Shown: positions 8,400 through 18,476 of the stretch, piece after piece
Layout: every line of letters starts with the position of its first letter
Numbering within the stretch: the stretch's first letter is position 1
Assembly: GCF_001624705.1 (NCBI RefSeq)
Contig: NZ_JSEO01000012.1
Location: 62,001 to 126,000 of the forward strand
Length of the DNA stretch: 64,000 bases
From: Marinomonas sp. SBI8L
GTDB taxonomy: Bacteria > Pseudomonadota > Gammaproteobacteria > Pseudomonadales > Marinomonadaceae
Direction: 5' to 3'
Position numbers and translations under genes: made by a program
The notes under the pieces: generated by a model
What the model saw: the letters and a program-made list of their open reading frames with translations, nothing else
Told to the model about the DNA's origin: nothing
Database searches by the model: none

Positions 8400-9776
8400 T
8401 TGGAAAATTCAGATGTGAGTGCAATAAAGTTGCCGCCTTATTCGGTTGAGGCTGAGCGTTCTGTTGTGGGTGGCTTAATGCTTGACCCAAATGCATGGGA
8501 TAAAGTATCTGAATTGGTTGTATCTGATGACTTTTATCGTCCAGAGCATAAACAAATTTTTGCCGTTATCGCAAAGCTTGCTGATGAATCTGAGCCTATT
8601 GATGTTGTTACCATAGGCGAAAAGCTAGATAAGCGTGGTGAGCTTGAAGATGTCGGTGGGATGACTTATCTCATCGAGATGGCTGAGGCGACACCTAGTT
8701 CGGCTAACATTGCAAGCTACGCGGATATTGTACGTGAGCGCTCAGTATTAAGACGTTTGATTACCACAACGAATGAGATTTCTACCCGAGCCTTTCATCC
8801 TGAAGGTTTAACTGCTGCAGAAGTGTTAGATGAAGCTGAGCGTAAAATCTTCCAAATTGCTGAGGGTGGTGATAAGAAGGGTGGGCCGCGAATTGCGTCA
8901 GATATCTTAAGTGCTACCGTGGATAAGATTGATGAGCTTTACCATCAAGAGGGTGCAATTACGGGATTGAGTACTGGTTTTACCGATCTCGATGATATGA
9001 CGTCAGGGCTACAAAAGTCGGATTTGGTTATCGTGGCGGGTCGTCCTTCCATGGGTAAAACAACCTTTGCGATGAATTTGGTTGAAAATGCCGCCATGAT
9101 TACTGATATGCCTGTTATTGTATTTAGTTTGGAGATGCCCTCCGAACAGCTGATGATGCGTATGCTTTCTTCTTTGGGGCGAATTGATCAAACGCGCATG
9201 CGTTCTGGTCAGTTGTTGCAAGAAGATTGGGATAAGCTTATGTCTGCAGTAAAAATGTTAAAAGACAGAAAGTTATTTATTGATGATACCGCCGGCATTA
9301 GTCCGACGGAGATGCGTTCTCGGGTTAGGCGAATCGCACGTGAACATGGTGATGGTAAGGTGGCCCTGATCATGATCGATTACCTTCAATTGATGCAGAT
9401 TCCTGGCTATAGCGAAGGGCGTACCAATGAGATCTCTGAGATTTCTCGTTCCTTAAAAGCCATTGCGAAAGAAATGGAGTGCCCTGTGATAGCGCTTTCT
9501 CAGCTTAACCGAAGCTTGGAGAATAGACCAAATAAGCGCCCAGTTAACTCGGACTTGCGTGAGTCTGGAGCGATCGAGCAGGATGCGGACATTATTTCAT
9601 TTGTATATCGTGATGAGGTTTATAACGAAGACACGCCTTATAAAGGGGTTGCTGAAATCATTATTGGTAAACAGCGTAACGGTCCGATTGGTACATGTCG
9701 TTTGTCATTTGTTGGTAAGTTCACCCGTTTCGAAGATCTATCTCCCGATGCATATCAAGATTTTGATGATGAATAA
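8400..9776 (+). CDS. dnaB: Replicative DNA helicase DnaB
   Basis: Hexameric helicase that unwinds DNA at the fork and recruits primase, 458 residues. The N-terminal domain begins LPPYSVEAERSVVGGLM. The RecA-like C-terminal domain has Walker A GRPSMGKTT at residues 214-222 and Walker B in VALIMIDYLQLM. DnaB motif H4 is seen in ALSQLNRSLENRPNKRP. There is no intein. The start is unusual: TTG at 8400 after a GGTGT box, with an in-frame GTG five codons later as an alternative. Its place downstream of rplI is common in gammaproteobacteria. Confidence 0.95.
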   Translation: MENSDVSAIKLPPYSVEAERSVVGGLMLDPNAWDKVSELVVSDDFYRPEHKQIFAVIAKLADESEPIDVVTIGEKLDKRGELEDVGGMTYLIEMAEATPSSANIASYADIVRERSVLRRLITTTNEISTRAFHPEGLTAAEVLDEAERKIFQIAEGGDKKGGPRIASDILSATVDKIDELYHQEGAITGLSTGFTDLDDMTSGLQKSDLVIVAGRPSMGKTTFAMNLVENAAMITDMPVIVFSLEMPSEQLMMRMLSSLGRIDQTRMRSGQLLQEDWDKLMSAVKMLKDRKLFIDDTAGISPTEMRSRVRRIAREHGDGKVALIMIDYLQLMQIPGYSEGRTNEISEISRSLKAIAKEMECPVIALSQLNRSLENRPNKRPVNSDLRESGAIEQDADIISFVYRDEVYNEDTPYKGVAEIIIGKQRNGPIGTCRLSFVGKFTRFEDLSPDAYQDFDDE

Positions 9777-9922
9777 GGAAAAAGATTGGCAATATACGTT
9801 TTTTTTAGTAAAGCGATATTGATTTATCTAGCTTAGTTAATGGTTTAGAATTATTTTAATGTGAAGAGAATAACGCCCTTTTAAATATGGGTGATCATAA
9901 TAAAATAATATCGAGAAAACTT

Positions 9923-11485
9923 ATGCGTAAGATGTCAGCGACAAACAAAGAAACGGCTTTCCCTGCTGATTATGTGCTTGTTTCTAGTACAGATATTAAG
10001 GGAAAAATCACCTTCGTAAATGACGAATTCTGTGAAATAGCAGGTTACTCTAGAGAAGAGTTGATGGATCAGCCACATAACTTGATTCGTCATCCTGATG
10101 TGCCTCCGGCTGTTTTTGCCGATATGTGGGCTAATCTAAAGAAAGGAAACTGCTGGCTTGGTATTGTTAAGAACCGTTCAAAAAACGGTGACCATTATTG
10201 GGTGAGTGCTCATGTAAGCCCTTTGATTGATAATGGTAGTGTTATTGGTTATGAATCTGTGCGTCGTAAAGCGACAGCAGCAGAAGCCCTGCATGCTCAA
10301 GGTCTTTACGACAGAGTAAATAAAGGGAAACCTATTGTTCCTAACTCTGTTAAATTAGCCTCTTTTTTCCAATCAAGTTTTATTCCTTCAATTTTATCTT
10401 TGCTTGTCCTCATTTTGATCAGTCTTGGGACTGGTGTTGTTTGGGCGCAGGTTGCTGGTGTGATTGCTGGTGCAATTGGTTTATTTGCTGTACTTCAACA
10501 GCGCACAGGTTTGGATGAAAGTTTAAAGGCAATTCCAGTAGAGTCTCATAATGTGGTTGGGCAGTATTTATATTGTAAAAGGGTAGGTGCGAAAGCGGCT
10601 TTAAGTTTTGCTCAGCTACACCAGGAAGCTGCAAGAAATACCTTCCGCCATAGATTGTTAGAAAGTTCGAAAAACCTTACTGTGCGTGCTAGTACAGTTA
10701 AAAATGGTGTGTCAGTGAACCTTAAAGGGTTTGCTCTGCAAAATAGTAAATTCGATGCGGTTGCTGCTGGTGGCGCACAAATGCTATCCAGTATTCAAGA
10801 GGTAGCACAAAATGTTAATGCTGCAGCTGAAGCAACAGAGTCAGTATGTGCAGAAACACGAAGTAGTCAGACATTGGCAGAAGAGACTGGTAGTACAATA
10901 CGTCAGGTTTATAGTGAAATTAATGACGCTAAAAAAGTAGTCGATGTTTTGGCGAAAGAGAGTGATACCATTAATGAGGTGGTGAACTCTATCAGTGATA
11001 TTGCAGAACAAACCAACTTACTTGCTTTGAATGCTGCAATTGAAGCGGCACGTGCAGGTGAAGCGGGTCGTGGTTTTGCTGTCGTCGCTGATGAGGTGCG
11101 AGCATTGGCAACTCGAACTCAGCAAGCGACTCAGAATATCAATCAAATGACTGAAGAGCTTAAGCGAAATACAGAAGCTGTGTTAAAGACAATTGATCAA
11201 GGGACAGAGGTTGCTAAGCAAGGTGTTGATCGTATTGAGCAAGTGGCCTTGAATATGACATCAATTGAAGAAGCTATTATGAAAATAGTTGATATGACTT
11301 CTCAAATTAATGTAGCTGCTCATCAGCAGGAGCAAGTGGCAGAAAGCTTGAATCTACAAATGGGTGAAGTAACTGAATTAAACAGTAAGAGTATCGGACG
11401 AGCTGAAAACTCGGTTGCTGCTATTACAGCTATTGAAGAAGAAGTTTATGAGCAAGTGAACCTAGCTGAGCGTTTTAAAGGCTAA
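9923..11485 (+). CDS. Aer-like methyl-accepting chemotaxis protein with N-terminal PAS domain
   Basis: A 520-residue energy/redox taxis receptor of Aer type. A PAS domain covers about residues 13-118 ([42 protein letters not shown]). A hydrophobic hairpin is at about 153-192, with no real periplasmic domain. The rest is an MCP signalling domain with the tip [20 protein letters not shown]. Aer proteins bind FAD in the PAS domain. I chose the ATG whose product starts MRKMSATN because it matches the usual Aer N-terminus; an ATG at 9887 adds 12 residues. It stands alone, and a strong terminator follows. Confidence 0.88.
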   Translation: MRKMSATNKETAFPADYVLVSSTDIKGKITFVNDEFCEIAGYSREELMDQPHNLIRHPDVPPAVFADMWANLKKGNCWLGIVKNRSKNGDHYWVSAHVSPLIDNGSVIGYESVRRKATAAEALHAQGLYDRVNKGKPIVPNSVKLASFFQSSFIPSILSLLVLILISLGTGVVWAQVAGVIAGAIGLFAVLQQRTGLDESLKAIPVESHNVVGQYLYCKRVGAKAALSFAQLHQEAARNTFRHRLLESSKNLTVRASTVKNGVSVNLKGFALQNSKFDAVAAGGAQMLSSIQEVAQNVNAAAEATESVCAETRSSQTLAEETGSTIRQVYSEINDAKKVVDVLAKESDTINEVVNSISDIAEQTNLLALNAAIEAARAGEAGRGFAVVADEVRALATRTQQATQNINQMTEELKRNTEAVLKTIDQGTEVAKQGVDRIEQVALNMTSIEEAIMKIVDMTSQINVAAHQQEQVAESLNLQMGEVTELNSKSIGRAENSVAAITAIEEEVYEQVNLAERFKG

Positions 11486-11507
11486 TTTAACCTGTCATAA
11501 GATTGAT

Positions 11508-11546
11508 AAAAAAGCCCTGAGCTAATTTTTGGCTCAGGGCTTTTTT
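11508..11546. terminator. Bidirectional terminator between the Aer-like gene and bioA
   Basis: AAAAAAGCCCTGAGC and GCTCAGGGCTTTTTT form a perfect stem around a short T-rich loop. Because one side is an A run and the other a T run, it can end transcription from both convergent genes. Confidence 0.93.
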
Positions 11547-11582
11547 GATTAAATGAATTACTCGAAAATTATCGAGAGGGAA

Positions 11583-12896
11583 TTATTTATTGAGTTTTGC
11601 TAGTACATTGAAGATTGCTGATCCTAGTTTGTCTAGATCTGCTTTTTGGGCAACAAAAGGAGGCATTAGGTAAACGAGCTTTCCAAAAGGTCTTACCCAA
11701 ACCCCTTCGTCAACCAACATAGGTTGGATGATTTTTTGATTGACGGCTTCTTTTAGTTCAACCACGCCAATGGCACCAAGGCAACGAACGTCAGCGACAT
11801 TATCAAGCTCTCTGCAAGCTTCTAGGGCAGAATGTAAGTTGCTTTCTACATTGCCAATTAAGGCTTCAAGGTCGTACTCCATCAAAAGCTCAAGGCTTGC
11901 ATTGGCTGCACTGCATGCAAGGGCGTTACCCATAAAGGTTGGGCCATGCATGAAAACACCATCATTATCGCTTATGCCAAGAGCAACCTTGTCGTTGGTT
12001 AGAGTGGCTGCCAGCGAGCAGTTACCACCCGTTAGTGCTTTGCCGACACACATGATATCTGGGCTAACATTGGCGTGGTCGCAAGCGAACATCTTACCTG
12101 TGCGACCAAAGCCAGTTGCTATTTCATCCAGAATAAAAAGAATCTCAAACTCTTCACAAAGGGCTTGTATTTCGGTGAGGTATGCAGGGTTGTAAAAACG
12201 CATTCCTCCTGCGTTTTGTACAACGGGTTCAAGAATGAAACCTGCAATTTTTTCACCTGATTCTTTAAAGAGAGTGCGTATCTCATTTAGGTAAGTAGGG
12301 TCAACTTCTTTCTCTAAACCTGCAGGTGGTGGGCTCACGAAGTGTTGTGGTGTGAGGGCTTGATTAAATAGGCCGTGCATACCATTGACGGGATCACACA
12401 CAGACATGGCGGCAAAAGTGTCTCCATGGTAGCCGCTTCTTGGGGTAGCGAATTTTTGTTTATTCGGTTTGCCTTGAGTGTGCCAATACTGAATTGCCAT
12501 TTTCAAAGCAACTTCGACAGAGACTGAACCTGAGTCGCTAAAGAATACCCGCTCCAGTCCTTCTGGGCTTAGATGTATTAACTTTTGACCAAGCTCGATG
12601 GCGGGTTGATGAGTTAAACCGCCAAACATGACATGAGAGAAGTTGTCGATTTGAGTTTTCATTGCTTGGCTTATTCTAGGGTGGTTATAACCGTGAATAA
12701 CACTCCACCATGATGCCGTGCCGTCAATTAAGTATCGACCATCTGCTAGTTGAATTTGCATGCCTTGGGCTTTTTCAACTAGGTAATGGGCAATGGGTGT
12801 GCTCATTGAGGTGTAGGGGTGCCATAGCAGCTGTTTATCAAGTTCGACTAGCTCTGAGTGCTGATCTTTGTTTGCTGTTTGGATGGGAGCTGTCAT
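11583..12896 (-). CDS. bioA: Adenosylmethionine-8-amino-7-oxononanoate aminotransferase BioA
   Basis: PLP-dependent enzyme of biotin synthesis: converts KAPA to DAPA using S-adenosylmethionine as amino donor. The product is 437 residues. The N-terminal segment LLWHPYTSM is typical. A conserved Asp is in LDEIATGFGRTG (Asp257) and the PLP lysine is Lys286 in VGKALTGG. The chosen ATG has AGAAGG about nine bases before it; an in-frame ATG six codons earlier lacks a ribosome binding site. It is on the minus strand, away from bioBFHCD, with comF between. Confidence 0.95.
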   Translation of the reverse strand: MTAPIQTANKDQHSELVELDKQLLWHPYTSMSTPIAHYLVEKAQGMQIQLADGRYLIDGTASWWSVIHGYNHPRISQAMKTQIDNFSHVMFGGLTHQPAIELGQKLIHLSPEGLERVFFSDSGSVSVEVALKMAIQYWHTQGKPNKQKFATPRSGYHGDTFAAMSVCDPVNGMHGLFNQALTPQHFVSPPPAGLEKEVDPTYLNEIRTLFKESGEKIAGFILEPVVQNAGGMRFYNPAYLTEIQALCEEFEILFILDEIATGFGRTGKMFACDHANVSPDIMCVGKALTGGNCSLAATLTNDKVALGISDNDGVFMHGPTFMGNALACSAANASLELLMEYDLEALIGNVESNLHSALEACRELDNVADVRCLGAIGVVELKEAVNQKIIQPMLVDEGVWVRPFGKLVYLMPPFVAQKADLDKLGSAIFNVLAKLNK

Positions 12897-12975
12897 TAGT
12901 GTGCGCCTTCTCATGCTGATTTTATCTGGGCAATCTTAGCGAAACTCTTTTGACTGAGCTAGTCACAAAAATCTA

Positions 12976-13719
12976 TTAGTTGCTTTCGTCTCCCTTTGCA
13001 GGTGTTCTCGCTAGGCTCCATACATCGACTTTTGTTGCGCCTGCCTCTTTTAATTTTGTGATGCACGCATCTATGGTTGAGCCTGTGGTGATGACATCAT
13101 CAAATAAAGCTACATGGGAAGGAACTTCACTTGGGCAGTGAAAGCTTTTAGGTTTGAGTTTGTGCCTTTGCGACTTGTTTAGATCGTGTTGAGGTGCGGT
13201 GTCCAGCGTTTTTTCTAGCAGTTTGTTTGATAAAGGAAGGTCTATGGCGAGCTGAGCTAATAGGTTGCGACTTAGTAGTGTCATATGACAGAAGCCTCTT
13301 TGGCGCACTCTGTTTATATGGCTAGGAACTGGGATAAGTGCTTGAGGCCATGGTTTGCTGTTTGCTTGATAATGGTCTTGTAGTGTTTGAGCTAAGAAGT
13401 GGCATAAAACCTGAGTGTTTTGATATTTACTTGAAAACTTGAGTCCAGTTATCAGGGTTTTTGTGTGTCCTTGATAAACGAGCGGGCTAAGCAGCTGGTT
13501 ATATTGAGGTGGCTTTTTCTGGCATTCTCCACATAAGTTTATGGGCTTAGATGTTGGCAGTTTACAAGTTTGACAGTGTTGCTCGTTGAAGAAAAAACCA
13601 TTCAAACAATTTTTGCAAATGAGTTGAGTTGATTTAATTTGGCAGAAGAAACAGCGATCTAAAAAATGTCGGTAGTAAACTTGTGATATTTTTTGGGTTG
13701 ACAGAAAAGACCAGTCCAT
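12976..13719 (-). CDS. ComF family protein (phosphoribosyltransferase-like)
   Basis: A 247-residue ComF/GntX-type protein. Four CxxC pairs (Cys23/26, 35/38, 49/52, 63/66) suggest zinc binding in the N-terminal third. The C-terminal part is a phosphoribosyltransferase fold with the PRPP-binding loop FDDVITTGST. Homologues act in DNA uptake (ComF) or use of DNA/gluconate (GntX). The start chosen (MDWSFLS) has AAGGA upstream; an ATG at 13743 lacks one. It lies between bioA and bioB, a common neighbour arrangement in gammaproteobacteria, and has no known role in biotin synthesis. Confidence 0.85.
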   Translation of the reverse strand: MDWSFLSTQKISQVYYRHFLDRCFFCQIKSTQLICKNCLNGFFFNEQHCQTCKLPTSKPINLCGECQKKPPQYNQLLSPLVYQGHTKTLITGLKFSSKYQNTQVLCHFLAQTLQDHYQANSKPWPQALIPVPSHINRVRQRGFCHMTLLSRNLLAQLAIDLPLSNKLLEKTLDTAPQHDLNKSQRHKLKPKSFHCPSEVPSHVALFDDVITTGSTIDACITKLKEAGATKVDVWSLARTPAKGDESN

Positions 13720-13725
13720 TAGTAT
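13698..13725 (+). promoter_or_regulatory. Putative sigma-70 promoter of bioBFHCD, inside the comF 5' end
   Basis: TTGACA at 13698-13703, a 16-base spacer, then TAGTAT at 13720-13725, about 34 bases before bioB. The -35 box lies over the first codons of the divergent comF gene. I see no clear BirA-type TTGTAAAC/GTTTACAA palindrome here. Confidence 0.55.
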
Positions 13726-13758
13726 TGCTATCCTTGCAATCATTTATTTGGGGAAACC

Positions 13759-14814
13759 ATGTCTGCCACAAACCTTTTCGAAGCGAAACATAATTGGACT
13801 CATGCTGAGGTGCAAGCCTTATTTGATCTTCCTTTTATGGATCTATTATTTCAAGCGCAAACTGTTCATAGGCAGAACTTCAAACATAATGAGGTACAAG
13901 TTAGTACCTTGCTATCTATTAAAACAGGTGCGTGCCCTGAAGATTGTAAATATTGCCCTCAAAGTGGTCACTACAATACTGAGCTTGAAAAAGAAAAGCT
14001 AATGGAAGTGGAAAAGGTATTGCAAGAAGCAAACCTGGCTAAAGAAAAAGGCGCAACACGTTTTTGTATGGGGGCTGCGTGGAAGCACCCTTCTGAAAAA
14101 GATTTTCCATATGTATTGGAAATGATTAAAGGTGTTAAAAAGTTAGGCCTTGAATCTTGCGTAACGTTAGGAACGTTGAACGATAAACAAGCGGCTATGT
14201 TATCTGAAGTCGGCCTTGATTATTATAACCATAACTTAGACACCTCAGCTGAGTATTACAACAGCATTATTACAACACGCTCGTATCAAGACCGTTTAGA
14301 CACTTTGGATCGTGTTCGCGATTCGGGAATCAAACTATGTTGTGGCGGTATTATGGGAATGGGCGAAGAACAAAATGATCGTATTAGCCTATTGCGCCAA
14401 CTATCTGAAATGAAGCCACACCCAGAGAGTGTACCGATTAATATGCTTGTTAAAGTAGAAGGTACACCTATGGAAAATGTAGAAGATTTAGATAACTTTG
14501 AGTTTATTCGAACGATAGCGATTGCACGCATCATGATGCCAAAATCACATGTGCGTTTATCTGCGGGTCGTGAAGGTATGAATGAGCAGATGCAAGCTTT
14601 GTGTTTCATGGCTGGCGCAAACTCTATCTTTTATGGTGAGAAGTTATTAACAACACCTAACCCAGAAGCCCATAAAGATATGCAGCTATTTAATAAGCTG
14701 GGTATCAACGCGGAGACTCGCGAAGAGCACTCTGATGAAGAGCAGACGGAAGCGATTCTAGCGGATGTGCAAGCACATCAAGAATCAAAAGTATTCTATG
14801 ATGCTGCAAAGTAG
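13759..14814 (+). CDS. bioB: Biotin synthase BioB
   Basis: Radical SAM enzyme that inserts sulfur into dethiobiotin, the last step of biotin synthesis. The product is 351 residues. The 4Fe-4S cluster motif CPEDCKYC gives Cys59, Cys63 and Cys66. Further BioB blocks are YYNHNLDTS and GRE-containing [10 protein letters not shown] near the [2Fe-2S] arginine site. A GGGGAAACC stretch precedes the ATG. It heads the plus-strand bioB-F-H-C-D operon and is divergent from comF with 39 bases between the starts. Confidence 0.97.
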   Translation: MSATNLFEAKHNWTHAEVQALFDLPFMDLLFQAQTVHRQNFKHNEVQVSTLLSIKTGACPEDCKYCPQSGHYNTELEKEKLMEVEKVLQEANLAKEKGATRFCMGAAWKHPSEKDFPYVLEMIKGVKKLGLESCVTLGTLNDKQAAMLSEVGLDYYNHNLDTSAEYYNSIITTRSYQDRLDTLDRVRDSGIKLCCGGIMGMGEEQNDRISLLRQLSEMKPHPESVPINMLVKVEGTPMENVEDLDNFEFIRTIAIARIMMPKSHVRLSAGREGMNEQMQALCFMAGANSIFYGEKLLTTPNPEAHKDMQLFNKLGINAETREEHSDEEQTEAILADVQAHQESKVFYDAAK

Positions 14815-14823
14815 AGTGAGCTT

Positions 14824-16011
14824 ATGTCGACTAGTCCTGATTGGGTGCTTGCAGCATTAGAAGAGCGAAGAAAACAGGCCTTATTTCGTCATACTGTTAT
14901 TATGGAAGGTGCTCAAGTGCCTTCCATAGAAATTAATAAAAATGCCTATCTGGCATTTTGTTCTAATGATTACCTAGGTTTATCTAATCATCCTAACATG
15001 GTGAAAGCCATGTATGAATCCGCACAGCGCTATGGTGTTGGAAGTGGGGCATCACACTTAGTTAATGGCCATAATCGCGAACACCAAAGCCTTGAAGAAG
15101 AGTTAGCTGATTGGTTAGGTTATGACAGGGTGATGCTTTTTAGCACAGGTTATATGGCTAACTTAGGTGTGATTGCGGCGTTCGCTGGTAAAGATAATGG
15201 CGTAGTACAAGATAAACTTAATCATGCATCCCTTATTGATGGTGCTCAGTTAGCTGGGGCTAAAATGAGGCGCTATCTTCATTCAGACCTGGTATCTGCT
15301 CAAAAAACGCTATCTCGCTTTACCCAAGATCAAACAAAATCCACCATTTTAGCAACAGATGGTATTTTTAGTATGGATGGTGACAGGGCTCCATTAGCTG
15401 GGCTTGCCTCTTTGTGTGAACAAGAAAATGCGCTTTTAATGGTGGATGATGCACATGGCTTAGCTTGTTGTGGGGAAACTGGGCGTGGCTCCATGGAGCT
15501 TGAAGGTGTTACGCCAGATGACGTTCCGCTATTAGTGGGAACATTTGGTAAAGCGTTTGGTACTGCTGGGGCTTTTGTGGCTTGTTCTCATGACTTTGCA
15601 GACTATCTTACTCAGTTTTCTCGTCCATATATTTATACGACAGCTATGTCTCCTGCTATTGTTGGAGCGACAAGGGCAAGTTTAAGCATAATAAAAAGTG
15701 ATGAAGGTCTAATGCTTAGGCAAAAATTGGCTGCTAATATAGCTTTTTTTAGACAAGCTGTTGAGCAACTACCTATAACCTTATGTGAATCGGAAACTGC
15801 GATTCAGCCTATTTTGGTTGGTGATAGTGAGCTGGCATTAAGTTTGAGTGAATCTTTGAAGAAAAGTGGTATTTGGTGTACTGCCATTCGCCCTCCAACT
15901 GTACCTCAGGGGAGTGCAAGATTGCGTATCACTCTCTCTTCACAACATAGTTTTGATCAAATCTCACACTTGGTTAATAGCTTGACGTTAGCATTGGCGA
16001 CAAGGAATTAA
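14824..16011 (+). CDS. bioF: 8-amino-7-oxononanoate synthase BioF
   Basis: PLP enzyme that condenses pimeloyl-ACP with L-alanine to give KAPA. The product is 395 residues. Visible motifs include SNDYLGLSNHP, GSGASHLVNGH, the VDDAHG motif and the PLP lysine Lys243 in GTFGKAFGTAG. It follows bioB after nine bases and precedes bioH by six, so the operon is translated as a chain. Confidence 0.96.
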   Translation: MSTSPDWVLAALEERRKQALFRHTVIMEGAQVPSIEINKNAYLAFCSNDYLGLSNHPNMVKAMYESAQRYGVGSGASHLVNGHNREHQSLEEELADWLGYDRVMLFSTGYMANLGVIAAFAGKDNGVVQDKLNHASLIDGAQLAGAKMRRYLHSDLVSAQKTLSRFTQDQTKSTILATDGIFSMDGDRAPLAGLASLCEQENALLMVDDAHGLACCGETGRGSMELEGVTPDDVPLLVGTFGKAFGTAGAFVACSHDFADYLTQFSRPYIYTTAMSPAIVGATRASLSIIKSDEGLMLRQKLAANIAFFRQAVEQLPITLCESETAIQPILVGDSELALSLSESLKKSGIWCTAIRPPTVPQGSARLRITLSSQHSFDQISHLVNSLTLALATRN

Positions 16012-16017
16012 AGGTAT

Positions 16018-16815
16018 ATGCGTTATCGATTAGAACAAGAATATTTTGGTAACCCTGAGAATCAAGCGATTTTTATTTTGCCTGGTTGGGCTATGCCAAA
16101 AGAGTGTTTACATGAGTTGGCTCAAAAGTTAAGTGCTAATCATTATGTTGTTTTAGTGAATTTGCCTGGCATTTCAAGAGATGCTGACTTGATTCAAGAT
16201 GCCGTTATTGGGCCTAATTATGACATTGATGCCTTAACTGAGCAGTTAGTTGCTGCTGCGCCTAAAGATGCATGGTGGATTGGCTGGTCTTTAGGGGGCA
16301 TGATTTCAAGTTACGTTGCGGCTCATAGGGCTAGCTGTGTAAAGGGCTTGATCACTATTGCAACGAGCCCCGCTTTCGTTCAAACCCATGATTGGCAGCT
16401 CGCTATGCCTTTACAAGATTTTGAAGCTTTTGAGCAGCTCATTGCCAAGGATGCTGCAATGGGTTTAAAACGCTTTATTGCATTACAAACCAAAGGTGGC
16501 TTAGAGGCGTCTCGTGTACGTAAGCAATTGGCTAGTTGGGTTGAACCTGGCGTTTATATGTCTTTGGCTTTAGAAGGAGGCTTACGCCTTTTAAAGGATT
16601 TGGACGTGAGACGAGAACTGGAAATTCTGGATATGCCAAGTTTGCATATTTTGGGTGAACATGATGCTTTAGTGGACACTAGTTGGCCAAGAATGATCAA
16701 AAATGAGTGCGTACCTATCGAATATAAAATACTTGAAGGATGCGCTCATCAGCCATTTTTAGAAGACTTGAACTTGTTATACCCACATATAGAAAACTTT
16801 TTGAATGCCCACTAA
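16018..16815 (+). CDS. bioH: Pimeloyl-ACP methyl ester carboxylesterase BioH
   Basis: Alpha/beta hydrolase, 265 residues, that removes the methyl group from pimeloyl-ACP methyl ester and so ends the BioC-started elongation. The nucleophile elbow is GWSLGG with Ser91; an acid residue is in GEHDALVD and the histidine in GCAHQPFLED. Sequence similarity inside this family is loose, so the assignment leans on its place between bioF and bioC. AAAGG stands just before the ATG. It overlaps bioC by 11 bases. Confidence 0.88.
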   Translation: MRYRLEQEYFGNPENQAIFILPGWAMPKECLHELAQKLSANHYVVLVNLPGISRDADLIQDAVIGPNYDIDALTEQLVAAAPKDAWWIGWSLGGMISSYVAAHRASCVKGLITIATSPAFVQTHDWQLAMPLQDFEAFEQLIAKDAAMGLKRFIALQTKGGLEASRVRKQLASWVEPGVYMSLALEGGLRLLKDLDVRRELEILDMPSLHILGEHDALVDTSWPRMIKNECVPIEYKILEGCAHQPFLEDLNLLYPHIENFLNAH

Positions 16816-17602
16816 AAACATTATTCCCTGTTATAAGCAAGAAGTCGCAAAATCTTTTAATAAAGCGGCTTCGACTTACGATGATTTCTCTCAATTTCAA
16901 GCTAATGTGTTGATGCATTTAAAAGGTATGTGTCCACAGGATAGATTTAAACTAAGTTTGGATTTAGGTTGTGGCACTGGGAATGCTGCTAGCTTTTTAG
17001 ATTCCAACTCAGACTATCTTGTTAGCTTTGACTTATCTGTCAATATGCTGCAAAAAAACCAGCAAAAATCACCTGGTAGCTTTGCTGTGTGTGGTGATGC
17101 AGAGGCATTGCCTTTTCAAGATAATTGCTTTGATTTTATTTTCTCAAGCTTATCAATACAGTGGTGTGAAAATTTAAAATTGATTGGAAGTGAGGTCTCA
17201 AGGGTTTTGCTGCCTAATGGTGATTTTCTGGTTTCTACTTTAGCGCAAGGCTCAATGCCAGAGATTGCTCATTGTTGGCGTCAGGTTGACGGCCATACAC
17301 ATATAAATCACTACCCAAGTTATGATGACTTGGTTGCCCAAATAAGCTCCACTGGGCTTGTGGTTAAGCAGCTTGTATGCGAGCCAATGACTATGTGGTT
17401 CGACTCCCCCAAAGAAGCAATTGATTCCCTTAAAAAAGTAGGGGCGAGCGTGTTGGTGGAAGAAGATGAAAGGCAAGTTGTAACGCCAGCATCTTGGCGA
17501 GCCTTTCTTAGTGAGTATGAGAAGCTTCGTACCGAAAAAGGTATTCCTTTAACTTATCAGCTTGTTTATCTACATCTTAAAAAAGAACAAAGAGAGAATT
17601 AA
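16805..17602 (+). CDS. bioC: Malonyl-ACP O-methyltransferase BioC
   Basis: SAM-dependent methyltransferase, 265 residues, that methylates malonyl-ACP and diverts it into pimelate synthesis. The N-terminus has the BioC pattern VAKSFNKAASTYDDFSQFQ. SAM motif I is LDLGCGTGN at 52-60. The ATG lies inside the end of bioH and the stop codon directly abuts the bioD start, so it is translationally coupled on both sides. Confidence 0.94.
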   Translation: MPTKNIIPCYKQEVAKSFNKAASTYDDFSQFQANVLMHLKGMCPQDRFKLSLDLGCGTGNAASFLDSNSDYLVSFDLSVNMLQKNQQKSPGSFAVCGDAEALPFQDNCFDFIFSSLSIQWCENLKLIGSEVSRVLLPNGDFLVSTLAQGSMPEIAHCWRQVDGHTHINHYPSYDDLVAQISSTGLVVKQLVCEPMTMWFDSPKEAIDSLKKVGASVLVEEDERQVVTPASWRAFLSEYEKLRTEKGIPLTYQLVYLHLKKEQREN

Positions 17603-18283
17603 ATGGCAGCTAAAAAACGTTTTTTTATAACGGCAACAGACACTGATGCAGGTAAAACTTTTGTGGCTGCAGGTATTTTGGCTGCGGCAAAGCGTGCAGG
17701 TCTTGCTACTATGGGGCTGAAACCTGTTGCTGCTGGTGCTGAATTAGTTGATGGCGTCTTGCGTAATGATGATGCTTTAGCATTAATGGCGCAAACCAGT
17801 GTTAAGCTAACTTATGAACAAATTAATCCAGTGTTACTCAAAGAAGCGATAGCGCCTCACATTGCTGCTGAGAATGCAGGTGTTAGTATGTCAGTTGCAA
17901 GGCTTGAAGGTGTGATTAAAGGGGCGCTATTAACACCGCATGACTTTGCTCTTGTAGAAGGTGCTGGTGGGTGGCGGGTGCCGCTTAATTCTCGTGAGAT
18001 GTTATCGGATCTTGCAAAGTCGTTAAATTTCCCTGTTATTCTTGTCGTTAATATGAAGCTAGGCTGTATAAATCATGCCACTTTGTCGGCAGAGGCGATT
18101 CAAAGAGATGGGTTGAATTTAGTTGGGTGGGTTGCAAATATGGGAGACTCTATGCCCTATTATGAAGAGAATGTTGCTGCTATAAACTCCATAATTACTG
18201 CACCTTTACTTGCTAAGTTAACTCAATACCAAAATGTTGAAGACTCATTTTTAGAGTTTGATAACATCTTGTCCCAACTCTAA
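17603..18283 (+). CDS. bioD: Dethiobiotin synthetase BioD
   Basis: ATP-dependent carboxylase that closes the ureido ring of dethiobiotin from DAPA. The product is 226 residues. The P-loop is TDTDAGKTF near the N-terminus, with the Lys of GLKPVAAG and the ATP-binding VEGAGGWRVP further on. It is the last gene of the bio operon. No hairpin terminator is obvious in the 193 bases that follow. Confidence 0.95.
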   Translation: MAAKKRFFITATDTDAGKTFVAAGILAAAKRAGLATMGLKPVAAGAELVDGVLRNDDALALMAQTSVKLTYEQINPVLLKEAIAPHIAAENAGVSMSVARLEGVIKGALLTPHDFALVEGAGGWRVPLNSREMLSDLAKSLNFPVILVVNMKLGCINHATLSAEAIQRDGLNLVGWVANMGDSMPYYEENVAAINSIITAPLLAKLTQYQNVEDSFLEFDNILSQL

Positions 18284-18476
18284 ATTAAGTGACTTTAATG
18301 ACTATTTGGTCTTAACTTATGTAGAGACAGTGCCTATTTTTCTCCTATGACATTTTGCTATCTCGCCAAGATGCAATTACCTGTCATATTTTTAGCGATG
18401 AAAAAATTTATGAAACTTGTATAGATAGATGTTAGGTGCCAGTAGTCATTTAATTGTCCAATGAAAAGGTTAAGTT
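18284..18476. other. Intergenic region between the bio operon and the signalling operon
   Basis: These AT-rich 193 bases hold no ORF that I can support. The promoter of the hybrid kinase operon should be here, but no box pair is convincing. An AAGG ribosome binding site for the next gene is at the end. Confidence 0.5.

Noticed and set aside
9559-9822. Plus-strand ORF overlapping the end of dnaB
   Set aside because: It is out of frame with dnaB, has no domain and no ribosome binding site.
9777-9922. Sigma-28 promoter before the Aer-like gene
   Set aside because: No TAAAGTTT/GCCGATAA-like pair with the right spacing was found.
13690-13758. BirA operator near bioB
   Set aside because: Partial matches such as GTAAACTTG are seen, but not the paired palindrome.
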